From: Methylophaga sp.
Lineage (GTDB): Bacteria; Pseudomonadota; Gammaproteobacteria; Nitrosococcales; Methylophagaceae
NCBI GenBank assembly: GCA_002696735.1
Contig: NZSL01000007.1
Coordinates: 283,347 to 347,346, forward strand
Direction: 5' to 3'
DNA length: 64,000 bases
Shown one piece after another: positions 32,189 to 40,782 of the stretch. Under the pieces are notes generated by a model. That model was given only the letters and a program-made list of their open reading frames with translations. It ran no database searches and was not told the DNA's origin. A program made the translations under genes and the position numbers. Numbering within the stretch: the first letter of the stretch is position 1; each line of letters opens with the position of its first letter.

Positions 32189-32259
32189 ATGAATCAATGG
32201 GGTCAGTGAATCAATAGGGTCAGAGTGTTTTATTTTGGGTAACGATATATGAAAGACAA

Positions 32260-32835
32260 ATGAAGAAATTATCACGACCAAGTGAGATCCGAAATGACGA
32301 GGAAATTGTTCTATCGGTCCGGCAGTGGGTTAACACTTTTGTGATGGAAATGAATCTTTGCCCGTTTGCTAAGTATGAGATGCTGAACAATCGGGTGCGC
32401 TTTGCTACCACAAGAGCGATAACGGAAGAACAATTGTTGATGTCACTGCAAGACGAGCTGGAACTGCTCAATAGTGATCCGTCAGTTGAAACTACGCTGC
32501 TGATACACTCAAATGTATTGCAGGACTTTTATGACTACAATCAGTTTTTGAGTAATGCCGATAACCTCCTTTTGGAAATGGGACTGGAAGGTACCTATCA
32601 GATCGCCAGTTTTCATCCAGATTACCAATTTGGTGGAACAAATCCGGAGGATGCAGAGAATTATACAAACCGCTCTCCCTACCCCTTGTTGCATCTAATT
32701 CGGGAGGCGAGTCTTGAGCGAGCTATTGTGGAATATCCTGATGTCGATCAAGTTCCAATACGAAACGTGGCGCTAATGAATAGTCTGGGACACAATAAGC
32801 TGCAGGCACTATTTGAGAGCTTATTTAAGCTGTAG
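32260..32835 (+). CDS. DUF1415 family protein
   Basis: 191 residues matching the DUF1415 family: WVNTFVMEMNLCPFAKYE near the N-terminus, the central IASFHPDYQFGG and ENYTNRSPYPLLHLIREASLERA segments, and the C-terminal VALMNSLGH. Function unknown. It is a lone gene flanked on both sides by dispersed repeats. Confidence 0.87.
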   Translation: MKKLSRPSEIRNDEEIVLSVRQWVNTFVMEMNLCPFAKYEMLNNRVRFATTRAITEEQLLMSLQDELELLNSDPSVETTLLIHSNVLQDFYDYNQFLSNADNLLLEMGLEGTYQIASFHPDYQFGGTNPEDAENYTNRSPYPLLHLIREASLERAIVEYPDVDQVPIRNVALMNSLGHNKLQALFESLFKL

Positions 32836-32929
32836 GGAGCAGTAAATCAAGGGGGTTGCAAACTTGAAAATATGCAAATCAAAAGGTTCAGATTCAATTG
32901 ATATTCCACGCTTGATTAATTACTCACGA

Positions 32930-32975
32930 GATTGTTGGGTTTCGTAAACTCAACCCAACCTACCCTATTTTTAAA
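32930..32975. repeat. REP-like palindrome, family A copy 1
   Basis: Contains GTTGGGTT and AACCCAAC arms around TCGTAAACTC, then CCTACCC. A longer unit of about 95 bases (32885-32985) resembles 34865-34960. Confidence 0.8.
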
Positions 32976-32992
32976 AATTCAGAGAGATCAAA

Positions 32993-33068
32993 GGGATCAG
33001 ACTCGATTGAAATTCACTTCAAATCTAGTCGCTCCAAGCAACAATCAATGGTGTCTGACCCCATTGAT
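32993..33068. repeat. Dispersed repeat family B, copy 2
   Basis: GGGATCAG, then CGATTGAAATTCACTTCA, a divergent middle, and AATGGTGTCTGACCCC. The ends GGG(A/G)TCAG and CTGACCCC form inverted repeats. Confidence 0.7.
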
Positions 33069-33153
33069 GCACGATTTGGTTGCAAGGTTCTCTCCCACCT
33101 TTGGCTTACGGTCTGAGAAAGGACACAACTCAAAGTTTTATTTTGGAGCTTCA

Positions 33154-33972
33154 ATGATGACAACCGAATGGCTTGAAATCAATCAGGGTAGCGCCCCCGT
33201 ACTGGTGAGCTTACCGCATACCGGAACGCAAATCCCCGACTCTATCCAATCTCAGCTTGCCTGTTCGACCGAACAAGCCCTGACAGATACCGACTGGTAT
33301 GTGCACCAGTTGTACGATTTTGTCAGCTCAATGGGAATATCCACTGTTCGTACTACTATTTCCCGCTGCGTGGTCGATGTAAACCGCGATCCTTCCGGTC
33401 AGTCATTGTACCCTGGACAGGCCACTACAGAGCTTTGCCCAACAACCCGTTTTGATGGTCAGCCGCTGTATTCAGCGCCTCTTGACGACGCAGAGGTTGA
33501 ACGTCGTAAAAAGCAGTATTTTGAACCCTACCATGCCGCTATTCGGGGCCAGTTGGAGCGGTTGTTGCTGGATCACGACATTGTCATTCTGTTTGACGCC
33601 CACTCGATTCGTTCACAATGTCCACGACTGTTCGACGGCACTTTGCCCGACTTGAACCTGGGTACGAATAGTGGTCGAAGCTGCGCACCAGACCTTGCCC
33701 TTCTGGTCGAAAAGCATTTATCCGGTGGTAATTTTTCTTTCGTGCATAACGGTCGGTTTAAAGGTGGCTGGATAACCCGTCATTATGGCCAGCCTTCCAG
33801 TCAGGTTCACGGGTTGCAGTTGGAAATAGCTCAGCAAAGCTACATGCACGAAGTTCAAGGTGACTCTCCTGCTCCATATTCTGCTGCCCGTGCTGCTGCA
33901 TTGCAGTCAGAACTGAAAGGTCTGTTTGTTAAGCTGTTGAACTGGGCTCAGTCCTGTGTATCAAGGGGTTAG
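33154..33972 (+). CDS. N-formylglutamate amidohydrolase (HutG-like)
   Basis: 272 residues of the N-formylglutamate deformylase family: VSLPHTGTQIPDSI near the N-terminus, TDTDWYVHQLYDF, RCVVDVNRDPSG, the metal site LFDAHSIRS and VHGLQLEIAQ. HutG releases formate from N-formylglutamate at the end of one histidine-degradation route, but no other hut gene is here, so the true substrate is uncertain. Start chosen at the ATG at 33154, with GGAG 5 bases upstream; the reading frame stays open upstream through repeats to 32932. Confidence 0.88.
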   Translation: MMTTEWLEINQGSAPVLVSLPHTGTQIPDSIQSQLACSTEQALTDTDWYVHQLYDFVSSMGISTVRTTISRCVVDVNRDPSGQSLYPGQATTELCPTTRFDGQPLYSAPLDDAEVERRKKQYFEPYHAAIRGQLERLLLDHDIVILFDAHSIRSQCPRLFDGTLPDLNLGTNSGRSCAPDLALLVEKHLSGGNFSFVHNGRFKGGWITRHYGQPSSQVHGLQLEIAQQSYMHEVQGDSPAPYSAARAAALQSELKGLFVKLLNWAQSCVSRG

Positions 33973-34148
33973 CCAACTTGAAAATTCAATTGAAATTCAC
34001 ATCACCTGCTAATGCAGATCAATATGGTCGGAGTGCAAAACTGGCAACACCGGCCAAAAAGTGAGCTAAATCATAGTTCTGGTGATATTGTGTTTTTACT
34101 AAACATGGAGGTTTAGATATATGCCAATAACTATATCGGAGAATACCC

Positions 34149-34283
34149 ATGAAAAAGTTTTTGCTACTTCTTTCAATTGTAGTCTTCACATCAACAGCTC
34201 TAGCTCATAGCGGTGGCTGCCGTAAAGACAGCCCTCCGGGAAAATGTTGCCATGCAGGTTCAAAACCTTATCACTGCCACTAA
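34149..34283 (+). CDS. Secreted 44-residue Cys/His-rich mini-protein (YHCH end)
   Basis: ATG with GGAG 7 bases upstream. Signal peptide MKKFLLLLSIVVFTSTALA, then a 25-residue mature part with four Cys and four His, ending YHCH. The HSGGC..D...G.CC...G..YHCH pattern resembles the YHYH-type small periplasmic proteins. Metal binding is plausible from composition but no function is established. It lies between two dispersed repeats with no coupled gene. Confidence 0.75.
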   Translation: MKKFLLLLSIVVFTSTALAHSGGCRKDSPPGKCCHAGSKPYHCH

Positions 34284-34310
34284 TCAGCATGTGGAACAAT
34301 AGGGTCAGAG

Positions 34311-34385
34311 TCGATTGAAATTTGCTTCACAACTATCAATGGTAACTGACCCCATTTATTTCAATTTTTGTCCGTGCTACAGACA
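34311..34385. repeat. Dispersed repeat family B, copy 3
   Basis: Nearly the same 75 bases as 32115-32188, preceded by AGGGTCAG (34301) and containing CTGACCCC. It runs to within 10 bases of the next gene start. Confidence 0.78.
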
Positions 34386-34394
34386 TTAAGCATC

Positions 34395-34835
34395 ATGGAA
34401 TATTTATCAGAACTCGGACATATTGGTCTTTTTATCTCTGCATTTTTAGCCGCGACGATTTTACCTTTAAGCTCAGAAATTGTTTTGAGTGCTTTATTGC
34501 TGAATGGTTTATCCCCCACTACGCTAGTCATCATTGCAACAACAGGAAATGTTTTGGGTTCACTCACAAACTACGCTCTAGGTTACTGGGGTAGCTTGGT
34601 TGTGGTAAAAAAGTGGTTAAGGATGTCAGAAGTTGATTTCGTGCGAGCAGAACAGCGCTTTGTTAAATACGGCATGTTTGCGTTGTGTTTTGCTTGGGTT
34701 CCAATAATCGGTGACCCATTAACCGTTATGGCAGGTGTTTTGCGGGTTCGCTTAAAGTGGTTTCTTATATTGGTTACTGCAGGTAAATTTCTGCGATATA
34801 TCGTCATTAGTTACATGGTATTGAAAGTAAATTGA
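34395..34835 (+). CDS. YqaA/DedA-like (VTT domain) membrane protein
   Basis: 146 residues from the ATG at 34395. Hydrophobic helices, with the SNARE-associated/VTT signature: SAFLAATILPLSSEIVL (re-entrant loop with Pro), GNVLGSLTNYALGYWG, and FAWVPIIGDPLTVMAGVLRV. Family members resemble YqaA; DedA relatives move lipids across the inner membrane. Lone gene; its upstream region is a dispersed repeat, so its ribosome site is weak. Confidence 0.85.
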   Translation: MEYLSELGHIGLFISAFLAATILPLSSEIVLSALLLNGLSPTTLVIIATTGNVLGSLTNYALGYWGSLVVVKKWLRMSEVDFVRAEQRFVKYGMFALCFAWVPIIGDPLTVMAGVLRVRLKWFLILVTAGKFLRYIVISYMVLKVN

Positions 34836-34904
34836 ACTGATACCGTGCTTAATGATCAAAGAGGTCAGACTCAATTAAAAATCCACGCTTATTTTATTAT
34901 TTAA

Positions 34905-34950
34905 GAGATTGTTGGGTTTCGTAGACTCAACCCAACCTACCCTATTTTGA
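34905..34950. repeat. REP-like palindrome, family A copy 2
   Basis: GTTGGGTTTCGTAGACTC followed by AACCCAACCTACCC. It shares about 95 bases, including the ATCCACGCTT flank, with copy 1. Confidence 0.8.
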
Positions 34951-34973
34951 AAATCCAGGTGTCAATTAACTAA

Positions 34974-35019
34974 AAAAAAGGGGCGGATTTATTTAACTAA
35001 AATAAACCCGCCCCCTTTT
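34974..35019. terminator. Bidirectional terminator between YqaA-like and PfpI genes
   Basis: Long near-perfect hairpin: AAAAGGGGCGG-ATTTATTT arm and AAATAAACCCGCCCCCTTTT arm, with A/T runs at both ends. It sits 20 bases past the stop of the minus-strand PfpI gene and about 140 bases past the YqaA-like gene. Confidence 0.82.
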
Positions 35020-35038
35020 CGATCTCGAATCTGTCTAA

Positions 35039-35620
35039 TCAGGCCCGCTGGCGGTCATGCTTACCCTCGGCGAATTCCTCGATAGCTTTGCTACAGAAAG
35101 CTTCTAAATCGTCTGGTTTCCGGCTGGTCACCAGCCCTTGATCCACCACTACTTCCTGATCTACCCAGTTGCCACCGGCATTCTTAATATCGGTCCGCAG
35201 GCTTGGCCATGATGTGAGTTTTCTTCCGTGAACAACGTCTGCTTCGACTAGCGTCCATGGAGCATGGCAGATTGCTGCCACAGGTTTTTGTTCAGTGAAG
35301 AAAGCACGGACAAAATCAACCGCATTTTCGTCGGTTCGCAGTGCATCCGGATTAGCTACGCCACCAGGTAAAACCAGACCATCATAATCATCGGCTGATG
35401 CATCTGCGACGCTTTTATCTACTTGAAACGCATCCCCTTTGTCGAGATGGTTAAAGCCATGAACTTTGCCTTCTTCGAGCGCTATCAACTCTGTTTCGGC
35501 GCCGGCAAGCTTGATTTGCTCCCAAGGCGTAGTCAATTCGATTTGCTCAAAGCCGTCGGTCACGAGAAACGCAATTTTTTTGCCTTGCAGAGATTTACTA
35601 TTATTCGCTGAATTTTGCAT
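35039..35620 (-). CDS. PfpI/DJ-1-family protein (YhbO-like deglycase or chaperone)
   Basis: 193-residue type-1 glutamine amidotransferase-like protein. The nucleophile elbow is AAICHAPW (Cys near 119), and GLVLPGG carries the conserved Gly/Glu region. It belongs to the PfpI/YhbO stress-protein subfamily, described as protein/nucleotide deglycases or general stress proteins; which activity is real is debated. A strong AGGAGG lies 7 bases before the ATG. Confidence 0.9.
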   Translation of the reverse strand: MQNSANNSKSLQGKKIAFLVTDGFEQIELTTPWEQIKLAGAETELIALEEGKVHGFNHLDKGDAFQVDKSVADASADDYDGLVLPGGVANPDALRTDENAVDFVRAFFTEQKPVAAICHAPWTLVEADVVHGRKLTSWPSLRTDIKNAGGNWVDQEVVVDQGLVTSRKPDDLEAFCSKAIEEFAEGKHDRQRA

Positions 35621-35830
35621 TGGTTGTCCTCCTGATAAGTTGAGCGCTAACCTTACTTATGGTCTAAGCGCTTAAGTTGTCTACCAGCAATTAACGCAAG
35701 GACAATGCCAGTTGAAAATATACCTCGGAGATGGTTACTGGCCGTGCCTGTTGGTTTCTAGCCCAACATTTCAGATTCTCAGGAAATGAACTTTTTACAA
35801 CTTTGCCAGTAAGATTTACAGCTTAAGTCC

Positions 35831-35896
35831 GTTCCTACGCAGGAGCAAGGGAACGAGGTGTATGGTAGGTTGGCGCTGAGGTACGAAGCCCAACAA
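35831..35896. repeat. REP-like element, extended form (copy also at 43428)
   Basis: GTTCC/GGAAC inverted repeat followed by ATGGTAGGTTGG, a spacer, and TACGAAGCCCAACA. The second half is a diverged reverse complement of the family A palindrome. Confidence 0.7.
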
Positions 35897-35942
35897 TTCT
35901 CTTAAACGTTACAAGTTCAACAGGACAACAGGATATGTATGG

Positions 35943-35980
35943 AATTGTTGGGTTTCGTAAACTCAACCCAACCTACCCGT
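35943..35980. repeat. REP-like palindrome, family A copy 3
   Basis: ATTGTTGGGTTTCG, TAAACTC, AACCCAACCTACCC. It lies 14 bases past the mltF stop. Confidence 0.8.
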
Positions 35981-35993
35981 TTTCTTTGTGATG

Positions 35994-37361
35994 TTAATCT
36001 GTAAAAACCGGCTTAATCACATCACGATAGTTACGAATACGTTGCACAAAATGAACAGGTTCATAACCTCGAGCGTAACCATAACGGGTGCTGGGGTAAT
36101 ATCGTTTGTCCGCTTTCAATGGCAGGACCTCACGCATATCTGACCAGGAATTCGGATTTTTACCTAAATCACGGGCTAGCTGCCGGGCATCTAATAAATG
36201 TCCTCGACCAATGTTGTAGCTGGCAAGTGCCAGGTATGTTCGATCGGGTTCAGGAATTGATTCAGGTAAGCGCTGATGGCGATCAGCAAGATAGCGCGCG
36301 CCTCCATCAATAGCTTCTTCAGGATCAGTGCGATCTTCCACGCCTAGTTCTTCTGCTGTTGCCTGGGTTAGCATCATGATGCCACGCACTCCCGTTGGGG
36401 ATACCGCTTTTGGATTCCAGTTTGATTCCTGATACGCCAGGGCGGCCAGCAGGTCTGCAGGCATGCCAGTGCTTTCTTCTGCTGTTTCGAATTCATCGAT
36501 ATAACGTTTGAGGCGTTTATCAATACTACGATTGAGCGCACGTAAATCAACAAAATCAAACTCGCTGATATAGCTGTAATAACGACTTTCCATCCGACCA
36601 ATGGCTTCATCACCTTCACGGCTGTTCATCCACTCATGAGCATCGTTAGCAATGTCTCTGAATTTATTAGGTGCATACCAGCCGAGATTACGGCCATCGG
36701 TGAGATCCATGGCAACTTCCAGATAGGGAAAATGCCGTTGCATAATATTGACGATATTGGCGTCAGCCACTGTGCATGGGATGTTTTTTTCTGCCACCGC
36801 AGTAAGAATCAACTCACTGGTTCGTGAATCTTCACGAAACTGTATGTCAGCATAATTAGCATTAATTTCTTTGAGAGTGTCTACGTAGCTGGAATCTTCC
36901 GTCACCACAATCTCAAAGTCAGTTAAACCATCGTATGAATCAGGTAATGGACGCAGTTCCCGATGACAAACCAGTTGTTCGGTCACTTCGGTATGTGCTG
37001 GTCCCTTAGCGTATTTTGCATTACGAAGTGAGTTAAGAGTAAGGCCTGCTGCGGCCAGATGTACTGACGAATTGTCAAGTGCTTTAATTACCGCTGAGGT
37101 GGAGTCATACATTGTCCACTCCACTTCCCAACCACGTGCGGCAGCATAATCTGTTATTAACGCATATTCAGGTCCGGCAGGATTTTCATGACGGTCTAAA
37201 TAATAGGTAGTTGAACCGTTACGTGTAGCAACGTGTAAAACACCACTTTCAGATGGTGCTGCCAGATTTTGCTTGGCCCGTTGAGATTCGCTGGAACAGG
37301 CAGGGATTAATGAAAAGGTGAGCACACCAAACAGCAGTGGACGCATATCCTTAATCAACAA
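35994..37361 (-). CDS. mltF: Membrane-bound lytic murein transglycosylase F
   Basis: 455 residues: lipoprotein signal (lipobox near IPAC), a periplasmic solute-binding-like regulatory domain (about 40-265), and a C-terminal SLT domain (about 290-445) with the catalytic Glu in LAALAYQESNWNP, followed by SPTGVRGIMMLT and YNIGRGHLLDAR. It cleaves peptidoglycan to 1,6-anhydro products. The start may be the TTG at 37361, which has GAGGAG 8 bases upstream, or the ATG five codons later. Confidence 0.92.
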   Translation of the reverse strand: MLIKDMRPLLFGVLTFSLIPACSSESQRAKQNLAAPSESGVLHVATRNGSTTYYLDRHENPAGPEYALITDYAAARGWEVEWTMYDSTSAVIKALDNSSVHLAAAGLTLNSLRNAKYAKGPAHTEVTEQLVCHRELRPLPDSYDGLTDFEIVVTEDSSYVDTLKEINANYADIQFREDSRTSELILTAVAEKNIPCTVADANIVNIMQRHFPYLEVAMDLTDGRNLGWYAPNKFRDIANDAHEWMNSREGDEAIGRMESRYYSYISEFDFVDLRALNRSIDKRLKRYIDEFETAEESTGMPADLLAALAYQESNWNPKAVSPTGVRGIMMLTQATAEELGVEDRTDPEEAIDGGARYLADRHQRLPESIPEPDRTYLALASYNIGRGHLLDARQLARDLGKNPNSWSDMREVLPLKADKRYYPSTRYGYARGYEPVHFVQRIRNYRDVIKPVFTD

Positions 37362-37894
37362 AATAACTCCTCTGATTGATTAGTCAGTTAATGTTTTGAC
37401 ACTAATTGAGTAAATCGTTCAGAAAAATTTAGGAATGGGTTTACCGCTATCACTCAAATTTGTCTTCGACCAATGAATTTGTTTTGATTTCTATTTATAA
37501 GATAAAAATATAAACATGGCTATTAATATGTAGCTTTCTCTATATGCATTAATTATATTTTTAAGTTACAGAAGAAGTGAAAAACAAATCCCCCTTATTT
37601 AATTATTTTTTATGCTGAATTTGGAATACTTTATAAACAATTTTAACCACGTCATTTAAAAAGTGATAACCTGTGAAAAATTCCTAAAGTCTTGGTCTGA
37701 GTGCCGTAATTGAAGTGCTCAAGAATGAAGTCCAAAGGCATTTAGCAAAATAAATTTAATCAATTGAAATAATAAGTTACTTATCAACTTCGACTCTAAG
37801 CGATTAGTAATCTCAATAAAAAAACGTAGTTTTACTTTCCGCTGCTCAACCAAAAAATTTGCAGTATTAATGCTTGCTCACTGGAGTAACAGAG
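37362..37894. other. AT-rich intergenic region upstream of the autotransporter
   Basis: 533 bases with long A/T runs and no supported ORF or RNA gene. Promoters for mltF (minus) and the autotransporter (plus) must lie here; I see no clear consensus. Confidence 0.5.
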
Positions 37895-39658
37895 TTGAAG
37901 TTAATTATTTCCATCTTATTGGTGTTGTTTACCCGACCTGCTTTTGCCCTGTGTAATGGCGGCGTGACAGTCACAACTCCCCTGGAAGTGACAGCCAGTT
38001 GTAATGGAGATAATGTAAAAGGACTAACCCTTGATACCGGAGCGGATGTCACGATTGCCTCCGGTGTTACGGTATATAATGATGCGTTTTCTGGTGTCAA
38101 GGGTCGATCTGTGGTGATTTTGGCCACCGCCACATCAGCTAGAGTAGTCAATTACGGAACCATCGATACCTATTACCAATGGGGATTATGGAATAGTTCG
38201 CCTGGCAACGTTGAGGTGATTAACTTTGGCCAAATGTCGAGTTCGGTAAGATACGGTATTACTAATGCAGCAACCATCAACTCATTAACCAATGTCGGTC
38301 GTATTACGGGTGATTTTGGCAACTATAACGGTATTTTCGGAAGCATCAACAACGTTAATGCCTCGATAAAGGTTTTTAATAATTTACAAGGTGCACGACT
38401 TTCTAACCCGATAAAAATCGTGGGTAATTTGCCCGAAAGTTACAACATCATTATCAATAGCCCTACGGATTATGGTCAGCTTTACGGTACACGTTCCTCT
38501 GGCAGTATGGCCCTTAATATATATGGTAATAAGGGAACCACACTTGTTCCCGGTGTCGATGCATCAGTCGTCTCCGAAGGAAGATATGTGAATGTCCTGC
38601 AAGAATTTACGTCTATAGCCGATATATCGGGCACAACAGGTACTTATGGCAGCTATAACTACAGTCTGGTAGCGAATGAGTCCATTTTAAATGCCTGGGA
38701 TCTATTATTTGAATTTGCCGGTCCATCCGTTGTTGATACCCAAGCCTCTGTTCAATCTCTAGCATCAGACCTACGCGGCGGATTTTCACAGCAGCTTATC
38801 GCTACAAACTTTGCCAACATGAACACTTATGACTGTGATTTATTTGATACCAGAGGTTTTTGTGTCTCTGTGGGTGGTCAACAGACCTATGTGGATAATC
38901 CCAGCACGCATGAGACTTCTGCCGTAATCGTAGTGGGCTACAAAGCCACACCAACCATTCGCTTTGGTGGCTTTTTAAACCACAATTTCAATACTGATAC
39001 CGTCGACAGTGTGGATATTTCAAATGCAAATCCACTGATGGGAATATTTATAGTCTGGAATCAAAATGCTGACCACTTGGGTTATCAATTTAAAATCGCC
39101 AATGCCTACCAAGATAAAAATTTAACAACCACCCGCGAAATCTTGAATACCTCAGAAGCCGGTGTTGGTGACACGTCCATCAATACACAAAGTTATGTGG
39201 GTGAGTTGAGTTACAGCTTCCTAGTGAATCAAGCGAGAACATTAGTCAGGCCATATGCCGCTTTGCGTTATACCCGAATCAAACAGGATGCCTATACAGA
39301 AGAAGGTTCTATCTCTTCGCCTTTAACCTATGCAGCTCTTGAAGACCGTTCAACCGTTGCTTTAGTGGGTATGAAGCTCAATCAAAAACTGACAGACAAA
39401 GTGAATCTCACTGGTAGCGTGGGTATTGAACACGACCTTTCTCACTCCGTAGATGATTTAACAGCGACGGGCGTCAGTGGCTTAACCAGTGAAAATTTTA
39501 ACGACAGTCTTAATCGCACGCGTCCTGTGGCAAGCATTGGTGCTTATTTCAGCCCCGCCAGTAATCAACGAATTGCAGTAGATTTTTACTACCAACAATT
39601 ACCTTTTCAAAGTACTGGCTCAGCCACTGCTTATGTGAATTACACACTCGGTTTGTAA
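37895..39658 (+). CDS. Autotransporter outer-membrane beta-barrel protein
   Basis: 587 residues. Start set at the TTG at 37895, which has GGAG 8 bases upstream and yields a clean signal peptide (MKLIISILLVLFTRPAFA). Residues about 25-270 are a Gly/Asn/Val-rich beta-helix-like passenger; residues about 310-587 form the autotransporter barrel ending in an alternating aromatic strand (AYVNYTLGL) that fits BAM recognition. It is shorter than most adhesins. No enzymatic motif is visible in the passenger. Confidence 0.82.
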   Translation: MKLIISILLVLFTRPAFALCNGGVTVTTPLEVTASCNGDNVKGLTLDTGADVTIASGVTVYNDAFSGVKGRSVVILATATSARVVNYGTIDTYYQWGLWNSSPGNVEVINFGQMSSSVRYGITNAATINSLTNVGRITGDFGNYNGIFGSINNVNASIKVFNNLQGARLSNPIKIVGNLPESYNIIINSPTDYGQLYGTRSSGSMALNIYGNKGTTLVPGVDASVVSEGRYVNVLQEFTSIADISGTTGTYGSYNYSLVANESILNAWDLLFEFAGPSVVDTQASVQSLASDLRGGFSQQLIATNFANMNTYDCDLFDTRGFCVSVGGQQTYVDNPSTHETSAVIVVGYKATPTIRFGGFLNHNFNTDTVDSVDISNANPLMGIFIVWNQNADHLGYQFKIANAYQDKNLTTTREILNTSEAGVGDTSINTQSYVGELSYSFLVNQARTLVRPYAALRYTRIKQDAYTEEGSISSPLTYAALEDRSTVALVGMKLNQKLTDKVNLTGSVGIEHDLSHSVDDLTATGVSGLTSENFNDSLNRTRPVASIGAYFSPASNQRIAVDFYYQQLPFQSTGSATAYVNYTLGL

Positions 39659-39885
39659 TTAATGCTGGATGGTTAATTATGTTGGTAGCGTAAAACTTAT
39701 TTAATGAGTGCATTAAGAACATTGAAACGATGCGTGCTTACTCTAAATTTTATGAAAATCAAGGGGTAAGTTGAAGCATTAACAATACATCATCTCAGCA
39801 CTAACTTTATGAGACGGTTAAGGACATCAGGACTGGTTATCGCTTGTACACAAGTAAACTGGTTTTGTGCGCGCTGATGACTCTA

Positions 39886-40626
39886 TCAACTACCCTTATT
39901 GTTGATTGGTGGCAGAATTGCCGCCACCCGTTTGGGTTGACAGTTGAGATAAGGGGAAGTCGCAAGCCAATGATCATCAGGGTAATAAGAAAAGACAAAC
40001 TGGCCGTCTTTAAGTGTATCCACCACCTGATCGGCAACATCCCGGCTTACTGCAGGGCATCCATGGCTTCGGCCGATGCGGCCATGGCGTTTGATCCATT
40101 GATTGTTCACGTAGTCAGCACCGTGAATAACGATTGCCCGTTCTCGAGCGCGATCATTGATGCCAGGTTCCAAGCCATCCATACGCAGGGAATAACCGTG
40201 CCGGCCTATATAGCTCTCTGAAGCCCGGAACAGACCGATGCTGGACTGATGGCTGCCTTCCTCATTGGAAAATTTGGTCGCTACATTGTCACCTGAGTTG
40301 CGACCATGGGCCACCAGCTCCTCGAGAATCAGTGAACGGCTGTTCAAATCAAATATCCACAAGCGTGGTTCGGTTGAAGGTAAAGAAAAATCGATGACCG
40401 CCAGTCGGTCCGCCTGGTCAGCACCATGATTGACCGCACACCTCATCGCGGAAATGGCTTTGTCCAGTACGGCTCGATTCATGTTGGGGGCCTGAATGGC
40501 CAAGTCTTCCGTTAGTGGCGAAAGCATTGGGGCTTTATCTGCGGCAAGAGATGGAACGGAAAGGAGCAGCATCAGGCTAAAGATAAAAGCTGTCGTATGG
40601 CGCCGGGATGAGGGCTTGTGCATCAA
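39886..40626 (-). CDS. L,D-transpeptidase catalytic domain protein (YkuD_2 type)
   Basis: 246 residues with a signal peptide ending VPSLAA and the murein L,D-transpeptidase catalytic-like domain. The active site is HGRIGRSHGCPAVS, with the conserved H, S-H-G-C order (Cys near 190) and an upstream VIHGADYV. It probably acts on peptidoglycan cross-links or Braun-type anchoring in the periplasm. Divergent from a second L,D-transpeptidase gene with a 156-base gap. Confidence 0.85.
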   Translation of the reverse strand: MMHKPSSRRHTTAFIFSLMLLLSVPSLAADKAPMLSPLTEDLAIQAPNMNRAVLDKAISAMRCAVNHGADQADRLAVIDFSLPSTEPRLWIFDLNSRSLILEELVAHGRNSGDNVATKFSNEEGSHQSSIGLFRASESYIGRHGYSLRMDGLEPGINDRARERAIVIHGADYVNNQWIKRHGRIGRSHGCPAVSRDVADQVVDTLKDGQFVFSYYPDDHWLATSPYLNCQPKRVAAILPPINNKGS

Positions 40627-40782
40627 TGTTTTCCCCTAATAGTGCTCTGGTGCCCCCTATCAGGGCTGAGTCAATATGTCAGAACCGCAATAATGGTGCG
40701 AACAGCACAATTCGTTCGCATCCCGAATTAACAATGTTATGGTTAAGGGATTCTAACAGGCTTGGAGAAGGGAGCAAGAAGG

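Larger units (their letters stand above)
32836..33153. other. Intergenic stretch built mostly of dispersed repeats
   Basis: 318 bases before the HutG-like gene. Holds a family A palindrome (32930-32975) and a family B copy (32993-33068). An open frame runs through it from 32932 but has no ribosome site and is repeat-derived. Confidence 0.7.
35621..35993. other. Intergenic stretch with two REP-like elements
   Basis: 373 bases between PfpI and mltF. Holds a degenerate REP element at 35831-35896 and a family A palindrome at 35943-35980. No ORF supported. Confidence 0.65.

Noticed and set aside
32932..33153. N-terminal extension of the HutG-like protein
   Set aside because: The extra frame is made of dispersed repeats; the start at 33154 has GGAG at the right distance and fits the family N-terminus.
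32930..35980. GTTGGGTT/AACCCAAC repeats as integron attC sites
   Set aside because: The arms superficially fit GTTRRRY and RYYYAAC, but their order is the reverse of attC, and no intI gene or consistent gene-proximal placement is visible.
37362..37894. Second c-di-GMP riboswitch in front of the autotransporter
   Set aside because: Looked for the CAAAC, GNRA stem and GACGCAAAG order and did not find it.
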